Source of the DNA: Corticium candelabrum
Lineage: Eukaryota; Porifera; Homoscleromorpha; Homosclerophorida; Plakinidae
Assembly: GCF_963422355.1 (NCBI RefSeq)
Contig: NC_085085.1
Coordinates: 15,935,588-15,999,587, forward strand
Direction: 5' to 3'
DNA length: 64,000 nt
The notes below the pieces were generated by a model, which was not told where the DNA came from, ran no database searches, and was given only the letters and a program-made list of their open reading frames with translations. Position 1 is the stretch's first letter, and each line of letters begins with the position of its first letter. Below are positions 38,908-51,072 of this stretch, one piece after another. The position numbers were made by a program, and so were the translations under genes.

Positions 38908-41791
38908 TAATGGCGACGAGGATGGGATTCGAGCTCGTGCGTGCAGATACAGCAAGTTTCCCAAAAATGGAGTAAATAGTTCACAGGTCTGGGAAAAGTC
39001 AGGGGTTATGCCCATCGTTCTTTAGTTCGTGCAGAAATAATACCAGTAGCACGGCATCTTCGACGTCTATCGTTATCATTACGAGATGAGGTAACGACTG
39101 AGAATAAGAGACTACAAGAAGAAGGAATAATCGAGAAGACAGAGGCATCAGTATGGGTTTCTAATGTGGTACCAGTACGGAAAAAGTCTGGATTGCTTCG
39201 TTTGTGTATCGACCTTAGACAGTCGAATAAAGCTATCGTACCTGGGAAGTATCCTTTGCCGACAGTAGAGGAACTAGCTGCTGAATTTCACGGATCAACA
39301 ATCTTTAGTAAGTTAGACTCGAGACAGGGCTACTTACGAGTACGTATACTGTGCCTCTCACGGAGGGTAGTCGGGACCTTACGACCTCTGTTACACATGA
39401 AGGAATGTATCGTTTATGCCGGATGCCATTCGGGTTGTCATCGGCACCCAGCGCTTTTCAACAAATGATGAAATCAACATTATCGGGGTTAAACGATGTT
39501 GCCGTGTTTATGGACGATATTTTGGTTCGTGGCCATGGGTGTACAATCAAAGCTCGTGATTGTTATCTGGACAAGGTCTTGCAACGCTTATCAGAGCGTA
39601 ACTTAACATCGAATGAAGAGAAGTGTGTCATAGCAGCAAAGGAAGCCGAATTTTTGGGATATAGTGTACTGGCTCAAAGCATAACACCGCTGGAGTCAAA
39701 TGTAGAGGCAGTACAACGAGTTACACAGCCTATTAATGTGACAGAACTAGCATCATTTCTTGGGGCAACAAACTACTATTTACGTTTTATTCCAAGCTAT
39801 GCGGAGGTGACCACTCCATCGAGAAGGTTACTCGAGCAAGGTGCAGAGTGGAATTGGTCTAAAGAATGCCAAGCAGCATTTGAGAAGCTAAAAGAGTCGG
39901 TTACATCTGCACCGACATTAGCACATTTTGACGTCGATACGCCTATCTAGGTGACGCGTGATGCACGGGGTAACGCCTTAGGAGCGGTATTGTCGCAAAT
40001 TCAAGACGGTATGGAACGACCTGTGGCATTCGCCTCTCGGGTGTCGAGTGAAGCAGAGAAGAAATATGCTGTGGGAGAACACGAAGCCTTAGCGTTTTTG
40101 TGGGCACGTGAACGGTGGCACATCTACTCATATGGTCGAAAATTTATATTGCGTACAGATCATCAAGCACTAACTACGCTTTGTCAGCGAATGGCTCTAG
40201 TCATCGACCGTTGCGGCTATATAGGTGGGCAGATAGGCTGTATAGACATGACTTTACTGTTGAATATCGACCAGGAAGATACAATCGGGTGGTGAATGCC
40301 TTATCTCGAGTCAAGCTACCAGAAGATCATTCTACATCCAAGAAGCCGGCAGTCGATCAGTTCGAGGACAGTGAAATGATTCAGATGTTAGTTACAGTGA
40401 GTGACAAAACAGTTTCACAAGAGGAATTAGAGAGAATCCGAGGAAGACGAAGTGTTGCAAGATGTGGTAAAATATGTGCAGGAAGGATGGCCTGGGAAAT
40501 CACCGGATCCAGTATTGCAGCCATATTTCAATATACAATATGAATTGTCGGTTTGGGGTACAACGGGTAAGTGTCTGGCCAGAGGACAGAGACCGGTTAT
40601 CCCAAACAATTAAGTTACAACATAGAATTCTACAGATGGTGCACGAAAGACACATTGGAATGATACGCATGAAACAAAGGGGTCGGGATTCAGTTTGGTG
40701 GCCAGGTCTGGACAAACAAATTGAAGAATTTGTGAGGAATTGTGATATATGTGCGATGAGTGGGAAATCGGTCAAACCTCGAGCTGCTCCCTTACAGCCG
40801 GTAGAGTGGCCGGAACAACCGTGGGATAAGTTGCAAATTGACATTTTCGGGGACATACAGGCAGCACCGTATAGTCATCGATTTATCACGGTGGTTCATG
40901 ATATGCATTCGAAATGGCCAGAAATTCAGACAAGTAAAGATGTTACCACAGAGACAGTTATTACTTTTCTTTGGACAGTTTTTGTGAGATGAGGTTTACA
41001 TAGACAAATCATTACTGACAATGGACCGCAATTTACATCCTACCGGTTTCAAGAGTTTTTGAAACAACACAACATCTAGCACACACGGACCTCATTTTAC
41101 CACCCACAAGGGAACGAGGAGTTGAACAGTTCGACCAAGTGTCGAAGCATGGATTGGTAACACATTTAGCTGAAGGAACATCAGTCACGGAGGCTCTTCA
41201 ATCAATTCTTTTCAATTATCGAGCAACAAACCATGCCTTAACTGGGAAGTCACCAGCAGAGTTGATGATAGGAAGGAAAATGCGGGAACCGTTATCAATG
41301 CTGAATCCAAATACTGCTGGAGAGAAATTACAAAGTACTTCTTATCAGAGGATATGGAACAGGATTCACCTAAAACAAGCAAAGCAAAAAGTGTATACAG
41401 ATAACGATAGGTCCGCGGTATGTAGGTCTTTCCAATCAGGAGACCGGGTTAGGGTAATAAGACCTCATACAGGCCACAAGCTCAAATTAAAGTTGTCAGA
41501 ACCAATACAAGTCCAGAGGAAACTCGCAGAGTTTTCATATCGATTACAAGATGGATTGCGTTGGCATGTCGATGCGTTAGTGGGGACAAAATGGGAAATT
41601 GATCAAAACACAGATGTAAGAGCGGCAGATCCCATACGCCCTTGGGCTAGGGAGGAAGGGACGAAGAAGATAGAAGAGAACAACCAGAGGTAGAAACTAA
41701 AAGATTAACGAGGAACAGACAAAGACCACAACATCTGAAGGACTATTATGTACAATACAATACTTAGAGGGGACGTAGAAAGGGGAGGATA
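38908..41791 (+). mobile_element. Ty3/gypsy retrotransposon 2, internal region, decayed, lacking gag
   Basis: Starting within about 150 bp of the primer-binding site, the frames give reverse transcriptase (39090-39950, active-site FMDD at 39507-39518 within VFMDDILV), RNase H (39951-40300, RPVAFASR and TDHQALTT), an H2C2-like zinc stretch (40630-40760, HERHIG ... CDICAM) and integrase (40800-41690, with TDNGPQF near 41015). In-frame stops (39948, 40990, 41078) and at least two frameshifts break it. A polypurine tract (GAAAGGGGAGGA) precedes the 3' LTR. No gag or protease coding space remains, so this copy lost them. Confidence 0.9.
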
Positions 41792-41897
41792 TGTTATATA
41801 CGAGTATATGGATTAAAGGGATACGAGACTTAGAGAGGGGAATCGAGTCATATGAGTTTTGCGGTGGTCGTAGATAGTCGGTTGTGTTAGCTACTAA
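41792..41897 (+). repeat. 3' LTR of Ty3/gypsy element 2, truncated
   Basis: Starts TGTTATATACGAGTATATGG and tracks the 5' LTR up to TTAGCTA, after which similarity stops, so the last part is lost. The next stretch, 41900-42450, has no gene or repeat I can name. Confidence 0.75.
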
Positions 41898-42454
41898 CTA
41901 TATAAAATACTACAGCAAAGAATATTTTCCTGAACGTTCAAACTGCTTTCTAGTGCACCAGCAAATATGATATCAGACTGCTACAATGAGAATTGCATGC
42001 TTAATTAATGAAAAATGCACGCTGTCGATCGCGAAGCGCAGCCATTAGCTAGTTAGATAGATATCATGTAAAGTTCAAACTTTTAGCAGCAGAAGCGTAA
42101 TTACAGAACTTTATCATTCGACTATATCATGGAGCTTGCGAGAAACACGTCACGCGCTCTTGCTAAAAATTGTACAGTCTTGCGCAATAAGTTTTACGTT
42201 TGATATCAATCGCGCGAACGTAACGTTCTTGAAGAGCTATGTACGCAGAGTTGTCAACCAGGAATACTGAAAATGCGTGAGATCTATCAGTACTTTTAGT
42301 AAAGTCTTATATATGCATATGGGCGTGGCCACAAACAACCGAATACCTAAATTATTACAAACAGTAAACTGTAGAGCTCTCCCGTTGAATCTGGATATGT
42401 ACATGGTACAATGTATTTGGACTTCCGGATCCGAAAGTAAAAAAGGGAGGGACT

Positions 42455-42519
42455 GGATGCGCAGACTGAATGCGCAGACTGGATGCGCAGACTGGATGCG
42501 CAGACTGGATGCGCGGACA
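42455..42519 (+). repeat. 13-bp tandem repeat, five copies
   Basis: The unit GATGCGCAGACTG is repeated five times, with one A substitution and one variant at the end. Confidence 0.9.
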
Positions 42520-42679
42520 GCGCCGGATCCAGGAATTTTTGAAAGAGGGGTTCACCGTTAGCAGTTATTTATAGCATTACTAATTTTCTCTTTTCTAATA
42601 AAATTATATAAAATTATAAAACCACGCCTATTGGAAAAGAGGGTTTCAACCCCCTGAACTCCCTCTCGATCCAGCCCTG
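42518..42679. mobile_element. Short MITE with GGATCCAG-type termini
   Basis: The left end CAGCGCCGGATCCAGG and the inverted right end (CAGGGCTGGATCGAG read from the other strand) match at about 11 of 15 positions. The interior has the AAAGAGGGGTTCA and GGGTTTCAACCCCCTGAA arms common in such elements. It may belong to the same broad group as 4361-4743. Confidence 0.5.
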
Positions 42680-43054
42680 GCGGACTAGTAGTAGAATTGG
42701 CTGAATATCTTTGACATCTTCAGAACTAGACTTGCCTGGGGTATCTAGATGAAAGGCATCTTCATTCTTCTGCTGGGTGTTTACTGTTGGTCGCTTCCTC
42801 GAGAGCGCGTAGCGTAATATTTCTGACATTTGCATATTATCGCAAGCGGTAACATACGGAACTATTTTATGCATCCTTGATTTTCGGACTAAATTATCGC
42901 AAGCGCAGGCATTTGGGAGTTCAGCTGTTGGTTATTCGTAATCATCGATCACTTTACGGCAGTCTCGTTAGATTTTATATTAGTTACTACTAGACACTAC
43001 AGATTTTTGCCTCATCTACGGTGTTCCTACTGTACAGGTTCACTTTCCAATTAG

Positions 43055-44175
43055 AGGAGAACTCCCACGATTTTCAAGTTGGGGTCAGATACAAGTCCCT
43101 TCCATAAACCGACAATCCGAAGTGACATAGGTTTTGTGCGCGACATCTTCACGGCAGGAGAAAGAAAGGGGCGTGTCGGGTAAGCGAGGTACATGACGCC
43201 ATTGGTGCAAAACCACACGCGCATGCCATCGGGTTAGATGCAGTTGCGGACGGATTCGAACGCATACGCGTTGTTCTTTTCTGTCCGGTGTTCGACCTTA
43301 CAGTTTCGAGCCAGAGTACGGACCTACTCAGCGTGACATCAACGCAGTCGAATACATTGACGGCCATGACGGCAGACAGATCACCGATGAAGATCTGTCT
43401 GATGAGAGCGAAAATCGAGTTGGGAACACTGCTTGGTGCAGGTGCAACGGGTGTTCTGTAATGCCTAACGTAGCCGAGAGCTTGTGCTGCCAGGAAGTGG
43501 ACGTACTAGGGTATAGGGTGGAAGCTTCAAGATCTGATCTGTAATTATTACGCAGCATGAGAACTTCCTTGCTGTGTGTCTCAATGTCAATGACCGATTG
43601 GCGACGGGATCCCATCAGAGAGCCACTAACTTCCAGGGGAGTAGCACCTAGACGAACTTGGACAGGCTTGCCTATGTAAAATTTTCACGCAGGCTGCTGC
43701 GACTAACTGTGTACAGGTAATTTACTTGCTGGGTGCACGTGAGGCTGGACAAGGGTATCAGACGTGTCATTCCAGCATGCGTTGTAGGACTCAAAGTGAT
43801 CCGAACAAACGCGGCTGTTTTTTGAGCTAGGCGGATCCACCAGACGTAACTTTGGTAGCCATGATTCTAGCAAATCTGGCTTCTTGAGAGGAAGCCCGAA
43901 GAAGCTGACACCTCTGGCGAGGTCGCTGCTGTTGTGGCTACAGCCAAAAGCAATGCAGTGGACCATTTCACGTCGAATAAGTCAGGTAGATAGCACGCCT
44001 TGTGCAGGACACGTGGAGGTCATGCACCAACTGCGTCATCAACCACGCCTACGCTAACACTCTCTCTTTTTGCGGTGCTTTTTCTACGTTAAAGAAGCCA
44101 TGGAGGAAACTCGAGTGCAGTCAAGATAAAAAATCTTGTATCTGACCCCAACTTGAAAATCGTGGGAGTTCTCCT
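43055..44175. mobile_element. THAP-containing DNA transposon remnant with 41-bp TIRs
   Basis: Bases 43055-43095 and 44135-44175 are identical inverted repeats of 41 bp (outer end AGGAGAACTCCCACG). The 1.1-kb interior has a THAP coding segment at 43703-43966 (minus) and further open segments on the minus strand (43615-43149) that may be decayed transposase. TTA lies close outside both ends, with one extra base on the left. Perfect TIRs with a broken interior suggest a recent non-autonomous derivative. Confidence 0.75.
43703..43966 (-). pseudogene. THAP-type zinc finger domain fragment of a transposon
   Basis: The 87-residue frame begins MVHCIAFGCSHNS and continues with GVSFFGLP, a W at about residue 36 and VCSDHFE. 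This is the C2CH order of THAP domains (Cys-x4-Cys, then Cys-x2-His) with the early Phe and central Trp. THAP domains are sequence-specific DNA-binding modules of P-element-like and some Harbinger-like transposases. It stops after the domain, so the catalytic part is missing or frameshifted. Confidence 0.8.
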
Positions 44176-44182
44176 TTAAAGT

Positions 44183-46239
44183 CATCGTCGAAGAAAGTTT
44201 ACTCCATTGCCTTGGATGAACGACTCTACTAGCAAGCTTAGCCATAAAGGAGACTTTTGTCGTCGAGCGTCTATTTCAAGCAAACGCTCACTTGAGAAAC
44301 GACTACTCTTTGAAAGAGAATACAAGCAATGTCGAAATAGGGTCGAGTACTCTTTACGGAAGGCAAAAGCTGAATATTTCCGCATGACGCTTACATCGCT
44401 CCCTAGCCAGCCTCATCGCTTCTGGAATGTGGTAAATGACCTTGGGGCAGAGAGCGCTCTCCTCCAAGTCCATCCCTTGTGTCTTTAGGGCGGCAATTTG
44501 GTTCTGTTGTTGGGACAGTTGATGAAACGTCTTTGCAGCAAACTATGTCTCCAGACGACAGGGACGATGCAGGTGAAGATCTACTTTCTCCTTTTTTCAG
44601 CGTTAGCGAACAAGATGTTTTACGTCTTCTCCAGAATCTGGACGTTAAGAAGGCTTGTGGTGCAGATGGAATTGAAGAGCGTTTTCTCAAAGCGGGCGCC
44701 TCTGCAATTGCAGCCTCCCTTGCTGATTTATTTAATGTCTTTCTTTCCACTGGGAAGGTCCCTAATGATTGGAATTGTTCAAGGGTCACTCCGGTTTTCA
44801 AGTCTGGTGACAGAAGTGACCGTTAATTATCGCCCAGTATCGTTACTATCATCCGTTTCCAAGTTATTGGAGCACTCTGTTTTCTGTCGACTGAATTCAT
44901 TTTGGAATCTAACTCGCTTATTCCGGAGTCACAGTATGGTTTCAGGAAATACAGATCTACCCAAGATGCTGTGGGAATCCTAGCAGATAACCTCCTAGAA
45001 GCAAAGGATGATCGCCGTTGCTCTGGTGTAGTCTTTCTTGACTTGCGTAAGGCTTTTGACACTGTGAACCATCAATGTCTACCTAGAAAGTTCGCCAAAT
45101 GTGGGGTGGTAGGTAATGTTCATAAGTGGCTGTCAAATTATCTATTGGATCGTTGGCAGTTTGTCCAAGTTGGAGATGTGAAGTCATTTCGGTCTCGCTG
45201 CTTGAGAGGAGTTCAGCAAGGTTTAAAACTTGGGCCACTATTATTCAATTTTTACACAAGTGACCTTCCTTTGGGTGATTTACGTTCTTCAGTCATTTTA
45301 TATGCTGATGACACCTGTCTTTCTGCATCTGGTGATTCCTATAATGTTGTGTTGTCTGTTCTTCAAATTGATGTTAACTTATTATCAGCCTGGTTCAGAG
45401 ACAAGTCGATGATGCTAAATGGAAAGAAATCGAAATTGGTTCTATTTCGAAAATTCGTGATACAATTGATCGTTCTTCTTTATCAATTACTGCGGATGAC
45501 GTTGCTCTCAAACCAGTAGACTCTGCAAAATATCTGGGTGTTATTTTCGATCGCAATCTGAATTGGCGTCCCCATTCGAGTTCCGCTGTGAAGAAAGTTG
45601 CACGAAAATTAGGCGTTTTATACATGCAGGTCATTCAAATTACTCAATATTCCTGCTCGTGTGGCGTTTGTGCGATCGATTATTCAACCGGATCTTGACT
45701 ATTGTTCTTCTATTTGGAATGATGGTTCTGCTGGTATTTCGGCTAAGCTTCAGAGAATTGAAAAGAGATGTCTACGAGTCCTCGATGGTCCTCGTGGTAG
45801 GGAGTCCACTGGTGATATTTCACCTATCCTTGCAAAGTATGGCCTGAGCACCTGCAAGACACGTCATTCTTTCTACTTAGGATCTCTAGCTCATCGCGGT
45901 TTCTATTCGCTGGCTCCCAGCGAAATTTGTTTTCGATTCGAGAAGGCGGACATCAGCAGCACGTATGGCACGCGTCTCTCAGCGTCAGGAGTCATCCTCT
46001 CACGGCCGCACACTGAAGCCCTGCGCCGTACCTTCTTCTATCGGGCCCAGTGTCTCTGGAACTCGCTCCCTTCCTCATTGAGAATGATTTCAAATAGAGT
46101 AGTATTTAGATATCGTCTAGGGAACTATATCTGTATGCTTGATTAGATTTAGTGTAATTAATAGTATAAATAGTTTCTTGTAAGCACGCTTCCCGGAAGA
46201 TCGGCCACTGTCGAGGGATTCCCGTCGTAAAATAATGTC

Positions 46240-46273
<34 letters not shown>
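44183..46273 (+). mobile_element. 5'-truncated LINE (non-LTR retrotransposon), reverse transcriptase, decayed
   Basis: Frames on the plus strand give the region before the polymerase (44207-44440), fingers and palm (44479-45519) with KACGADGI, VFLDLRKAFDTV and the active-site YADD at 45301-45312, and a typical C-terminal block (45661-46146, DYCSSIWNDG ... WNSLPSSLR). Several frameshifts interrupt it (about 44490, 44820, 45450, 45650). It ends in a short 3' UTR and an (ATCA)n tail at 46226-46273, as in CR1/Jockey/L2-like LINEs. The endonuclease domain is absent, so the copy is 5'-truncated. Its start lies a few bases from the THAP element's right TIR. The following 46274-47050 has only a 21-bp palindrome (about 46373) and CAGTCTG repeats (about 46663). 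Confidence 0.9.
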
Positions 46274-46274
<1 letters not shown>

Positions 46275-47055
46275 CTATAGGTACATGTCTATAGTCTGCC
46301 TGGGTCTAGTTTCAGCAATCTAAAAGTTGCGTGAGATCTGTGTTCCTTGCGTGTGAGCGTGTGACCTGAACTTGCGTGAGACTCACGCAAGTTGCGTGTG
46401 AGTCGGCAACTCTGTGTACGATCTAATAAACGGTCCACTTTATGCATGTCAGTGCACGTGGACCCACTAATAGTTCACTTGTCTCCTACAGCTAATTGTA
46501 AGCTTCTAGTATGTACTACCTGGTATGTAGATGGCGGCTGCACGGAACTTCCACATGTCACTCTACTAAAAGGCTAGTGCTAGAGACGCATCACGACAGT
46601 GACGTGCACGCGCTGGTGCAGTCAATAGTCATTATTACTAAGTTGCCCTCGGAATTCCGACAGTCTGCAGTCTGCAGTCTGCAGTCTGCGTTTTACAGCC
46701 ACCGTCCTGCCCATAGTGAGTAGAAAACCGCGGTTATCTAAAAACCGAGATTTTGCTTGGCATAAATTGCAACAATACGCGTACGGAGAGAATGACGGTC
46801 GAGGACGTAGGACACTGGTTTGCGCGCTTCGCTCGTTTTGTTGTTGCACAAAATGGTCGCTTGGAAGGTACAACATATACATGTATACGGTAGCTTTAAT
46901 ATCTGATATCAGATAACTATATATAGTGGTCGGCTTTATTCTTGATTCTAAGCTCTGCAAGCTGGATTGTTTTCGTTGTCGGCTTCGGTTTGAGAAGTAA
47001 CTGGTAAAAGACAAGGACGACATTGTGACAAACTGTGCTGTAGATAATGAATAAT

Positions 47056-47457
47056 GCTGTACTGTTGTAGGAATGCCGACACAGCAGCAGTTCGTGAGGA
47101 AATGACGGGAAGCTATTTGTGTTGGTGGCTGTTTGCTTGTGCTTGCCCGGTGTCCATGCTGGCGCTGTTTTTCTACAGTGTTCGGACTGCAGACTGTGTT
47201 GGAGTGGTTGTATCGTTTCTATATGTTTAGCTTGCAATTGTGAACTGTTGGTTACCTACATTAATAATTTATTTGTCTGTCTGTTTCTTCCAACGTCCGT
47301 CCATCTCTCTCTGACTCCCTCCCTCATAATCACTCACTCTTCGTTCGTCTTTCTGTACACTTTTATCTCTTTTCTTCCGTCTGCCAATTTATAACTACTC
47401 AACCCAACTTTGCTAGCGCCTGCCTGCCTGCCTTTCTGCCTGCCTTCCTGCCTGCCT

Positions 47458-47534
<77 letters not shown>

Positions 47535-48768
47535 CGTGAAACTCGGTGGATTTGGTTTAACTTCAACTGAAAGTGTTTTTGTCATGCAGCGTATTTAGCT
47601 GCTTGGGCACGGTCTCTACATGAACTGCCAAAGAGCTTTCCCTGTCTTGCTAACCAGCTTAATGAATATATATCAACTAGTAAAACAGGGTTGATTTTAC
47701 ATGAATTGGTGGCCCTACTACCCCCGAAGTCAAACTCGGAGAAGTGAAGCCACCATTTCATTCTCTGGTGAAAATGATTGATTATCCTAGAAAACTTCAA
47801 CATCGCTTAACTTTGGATATATCACAGAAACAGTCAGAAGATTTTATTAAAAACATAAAGTCAAATCGGGTTGCTGCCAGGCTTAGGTCACTAGAGGGGA
47901 ATTTAAAGGTGCAGGAGCATATATGGCTTGATGTTAACTATTCCCTCAACATACAAGAATGCACTTAAACTTAACGAATTTTGTTTAGCGTCTTGTATGA
48001 GATTGGGGATCAGCTTGCCTTTTAGTCGATTGCTTGAGCATTGTGACTGTGGACAGAAGTTATATCAAGAAGGTTTTTATTTGATTACTTGTAAATATGG
48101 AGGCAGTCCTGTCTGGTCTCACGATATTATTGTTGCTGAGTGGTCTGCTTGCCTAACGGAGCTGGGTATTCCTCATCAAACAGAACCAAGAAACAGATAC
48201 ATACAAACTGATGGAAGACCAGACATTACATTCTACGACATTGATTCTGGTGTCACCTATGAATGTGATGTTTCTTTGGCTCACCCTTGGAGGAAAGACA
48301 TAGTGAACGGAGCTGCAAAGGCATGCAGACATGCAGCGACAAAACGGAAATCAGAAAAATGTTACAAATATTCAAAGAAGATCTTGCCAGATGGATCTGG
48401 CCCTGAAATTGTTCCGCTAGTTTTTGAGCATTTCAGCACATAGGATCACCAGCAGAAGACTTATTTCATAAACTGGGAAGAAAGGCAGGGCTCATTGAAG
48501 GAAGATGAGTAGATGCAGAGTTTATGTCATATTGGCGGCGACGTTTTTCTGTGACTCTCTGAATGCAATAGTAAAGTTGTCTTGAGAAAAGTGTCTAAGT
48601 TGTCAACAAACAGACTAGTGGAGGATAATGTAGTTAGCAGAGATAGATACATTCAGTGCTTCACACATTGAAATAGGTGAACTTGTAACTTGTTTATGAA
48701 GCACTTTCTTTAGTTATTGAAAAATCATGTATTCTAGTGTGTAGAGATGCCGTATCCTAATAAAATAA

Positions 48769-48828
<60 letters not shown>

Positions 48829-51009
48829 CATGCATGCATGCATGCATGCATGCATGCTTGCAAGCACTAAGAGATTGATACCCACTTCTAATAGGGATAT
48901 TGGAGGAATTCTGAAGTTTGTTTAGCTAGAGCTATTTATTGCAATACGAACAGCATTTCTTTAGTGGTGTAATATGTAATATTATCTATCAGCTATCAAA
49001 TTTCCTTTACTTTAAGCATGTAGGCTTTGTTTATTACTGGCTTGGTCATTGGAGCTGCTGGTGGTGTGATGAATGTTGATGTGAGCTTGATCTACAACCA
49101 TGAAACAGGAGACTCTAATGTCTACACTAATTTTGTGGCTGTTGAAGCAGCGGGGACTGCTGCGTATGTGCTTATCCAGGTATGAACAAGACAGCCTTCC
49201 ACTTGTATGTCTAGTATATGCATTGTTTGTTGTTCATGGTTGCAGGCTGTACACCTACCATTTCTATTTGCTGTTGTTACGAAACGTGTAAATAGTCGGT
49301 ACATGACGTCATTGTAAGTAGGGGTAGTATGTGAATACCCATCTGTTGAGTTTCCGACTGTATCGCAGAGTTAGCTGAATTCTATTTCCTGCGAAAGCTG
49401 ACAAAAGAGAGTTATTTTCATGACTGAGACTGTTTGTTTGCTATAATATATATGTATAATCTGTATCTAAAGGAAAGTAGGCCCATGGGCGCAGCCATTT
49501 TGAATTTTTGCTTTGTAATTGCTCACAACCTGCTATTCCTTTCCGTTCCTCCTTTACCACATAACCTTCTCTACTTTCGTAAAGCAACTGGTGCTCTTTG
49601 CGGTGGCCAGTATCCTGTACTTTGCTTTGTATTGGCATTTTTTGAAAATTGTGACATCACAAAAAGTTTGTTCCCTATGCTCTCGCAAACCGCTGCACTT
49701 CCTCGCTTTTCATTTTAGCATGCGGCCTTTCCTCAGTTTGGAATAGCAACTGGTGATGTTTTCGGTAGTCTGTGTCCAATAGCTAGGCATTGCTGGCGTT
49801 CATCTGTACTTCTTGATGTCATCCTATGCCTACTCATTATTGCGTCACCTATTGTGACGTCACAAACGCTCTGCTGTTTGGCTAAAACACGACAAAAAGT
49901 TGTCATTACAGCAAATCCGCCTGTACACTGTCAAAATGCCTCCCAAAAAGCGCTCTCTGTCTGCTATTTCGTCAAAGGTAAAGCGACGAAAGTTATCACT
50001 GCGACAGGAAAAAGATAACGAAGCTACTCGCCGGCTTGACTGACAGCGCCAGTGCAGTGCCCCTCGACGGATCGCGAAAGCTACTACTAAAACTTCTCTT
50101 CCAGTCAATGAAAGAGTTAACGATGAACACCGCTGTCTTTCTCACCACGTGCTTAGCACGCGCGTCAATAATCACATACTTCTAAAATATTCTTATACTT
50201 TCTAACCAAGTTGTCTCCTTTTTGGAACTGTGTCTATGTAGGCGATGCATACCGTCATCAATGCTTACGGAAAATCATAGCTAGAGCAATACCACAAACG
50301 GTCCTTTGGCATACAGGTTCTCCTCTATCTTGCATGTCGCCGTCATTTACTAAACGTTTCTATTAGATATCTTATACTGAAACCTACTCCTAACAACATT
50401 GGCAAAATGAACATCAAGTGCAAACATTGTGAAGCACTGACATGGAAGAAGGAACCACCAGGCATCTGCTGCAGTGGCGGAAAAGTTTTGTTACCCGCCA
50501 TACCCAAACCGCCTACCTCATTGGTCGATCTCCTTTTGGAACAATCGGTTGAAGCGCAGCATTTCCTCTCAAACACGCGAGCATATAACTCGGCTTTTCA
50601 GTTGACGTTCTTTGGATGCGATGAAATTAAAGCTCACACCAGTTGGAATCCCTGTTTCAAAGTTCAGGGACAACTCTATCATTCTATCTGAAGTCTTGCT
50701 CCTCCAGAAAATTCTACTGCTAAATTTGTTCAAATTTACTTTGTCGGTGATGTCATGGCCAACATGATCCACGGACCATGCGGACTGCTCAACAAAAATT
50801 CGCCTTGCATGGTTGACAACTACTGCTTGAAGCATTTTCCAAAGAATTTCTGCCGTGAAACTCAGTGCTCCGATGACGGATATCCACTTTATCGTCGTCC
50901 ATGGGTGTCTCCGCTTAGATAACCGAATTTGTTAAGCCCCAAGAGTCTAGATGCTTGAATTGTGTTAATTAAGTTAATTAATTGGCCCGGGCAAAGACGG
51001 GCTACATGA

Positions 51010-51072
<63 letters not shown>

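Noticed and set aside
38911-38928. tRNA gene suspected from TGGCGACGAGGATGGGATTC
   Set aside because: No cloverleaf is present, and the position just after an LTR shows it is a primer-binding site complementary to a tRNA 3' end.
46622-47023. 133-residue minus-strand open frame
   Set aside because: It has no recognisable domain, crosses CAGTCTG repeats and has no supporting splice or codon pattern.
47334-47598. Gly/Arg/Gln- and Cys/Leu/Pro-repeat frames
   Set aside because: These are translations of the (CCTG)n microsatellite.
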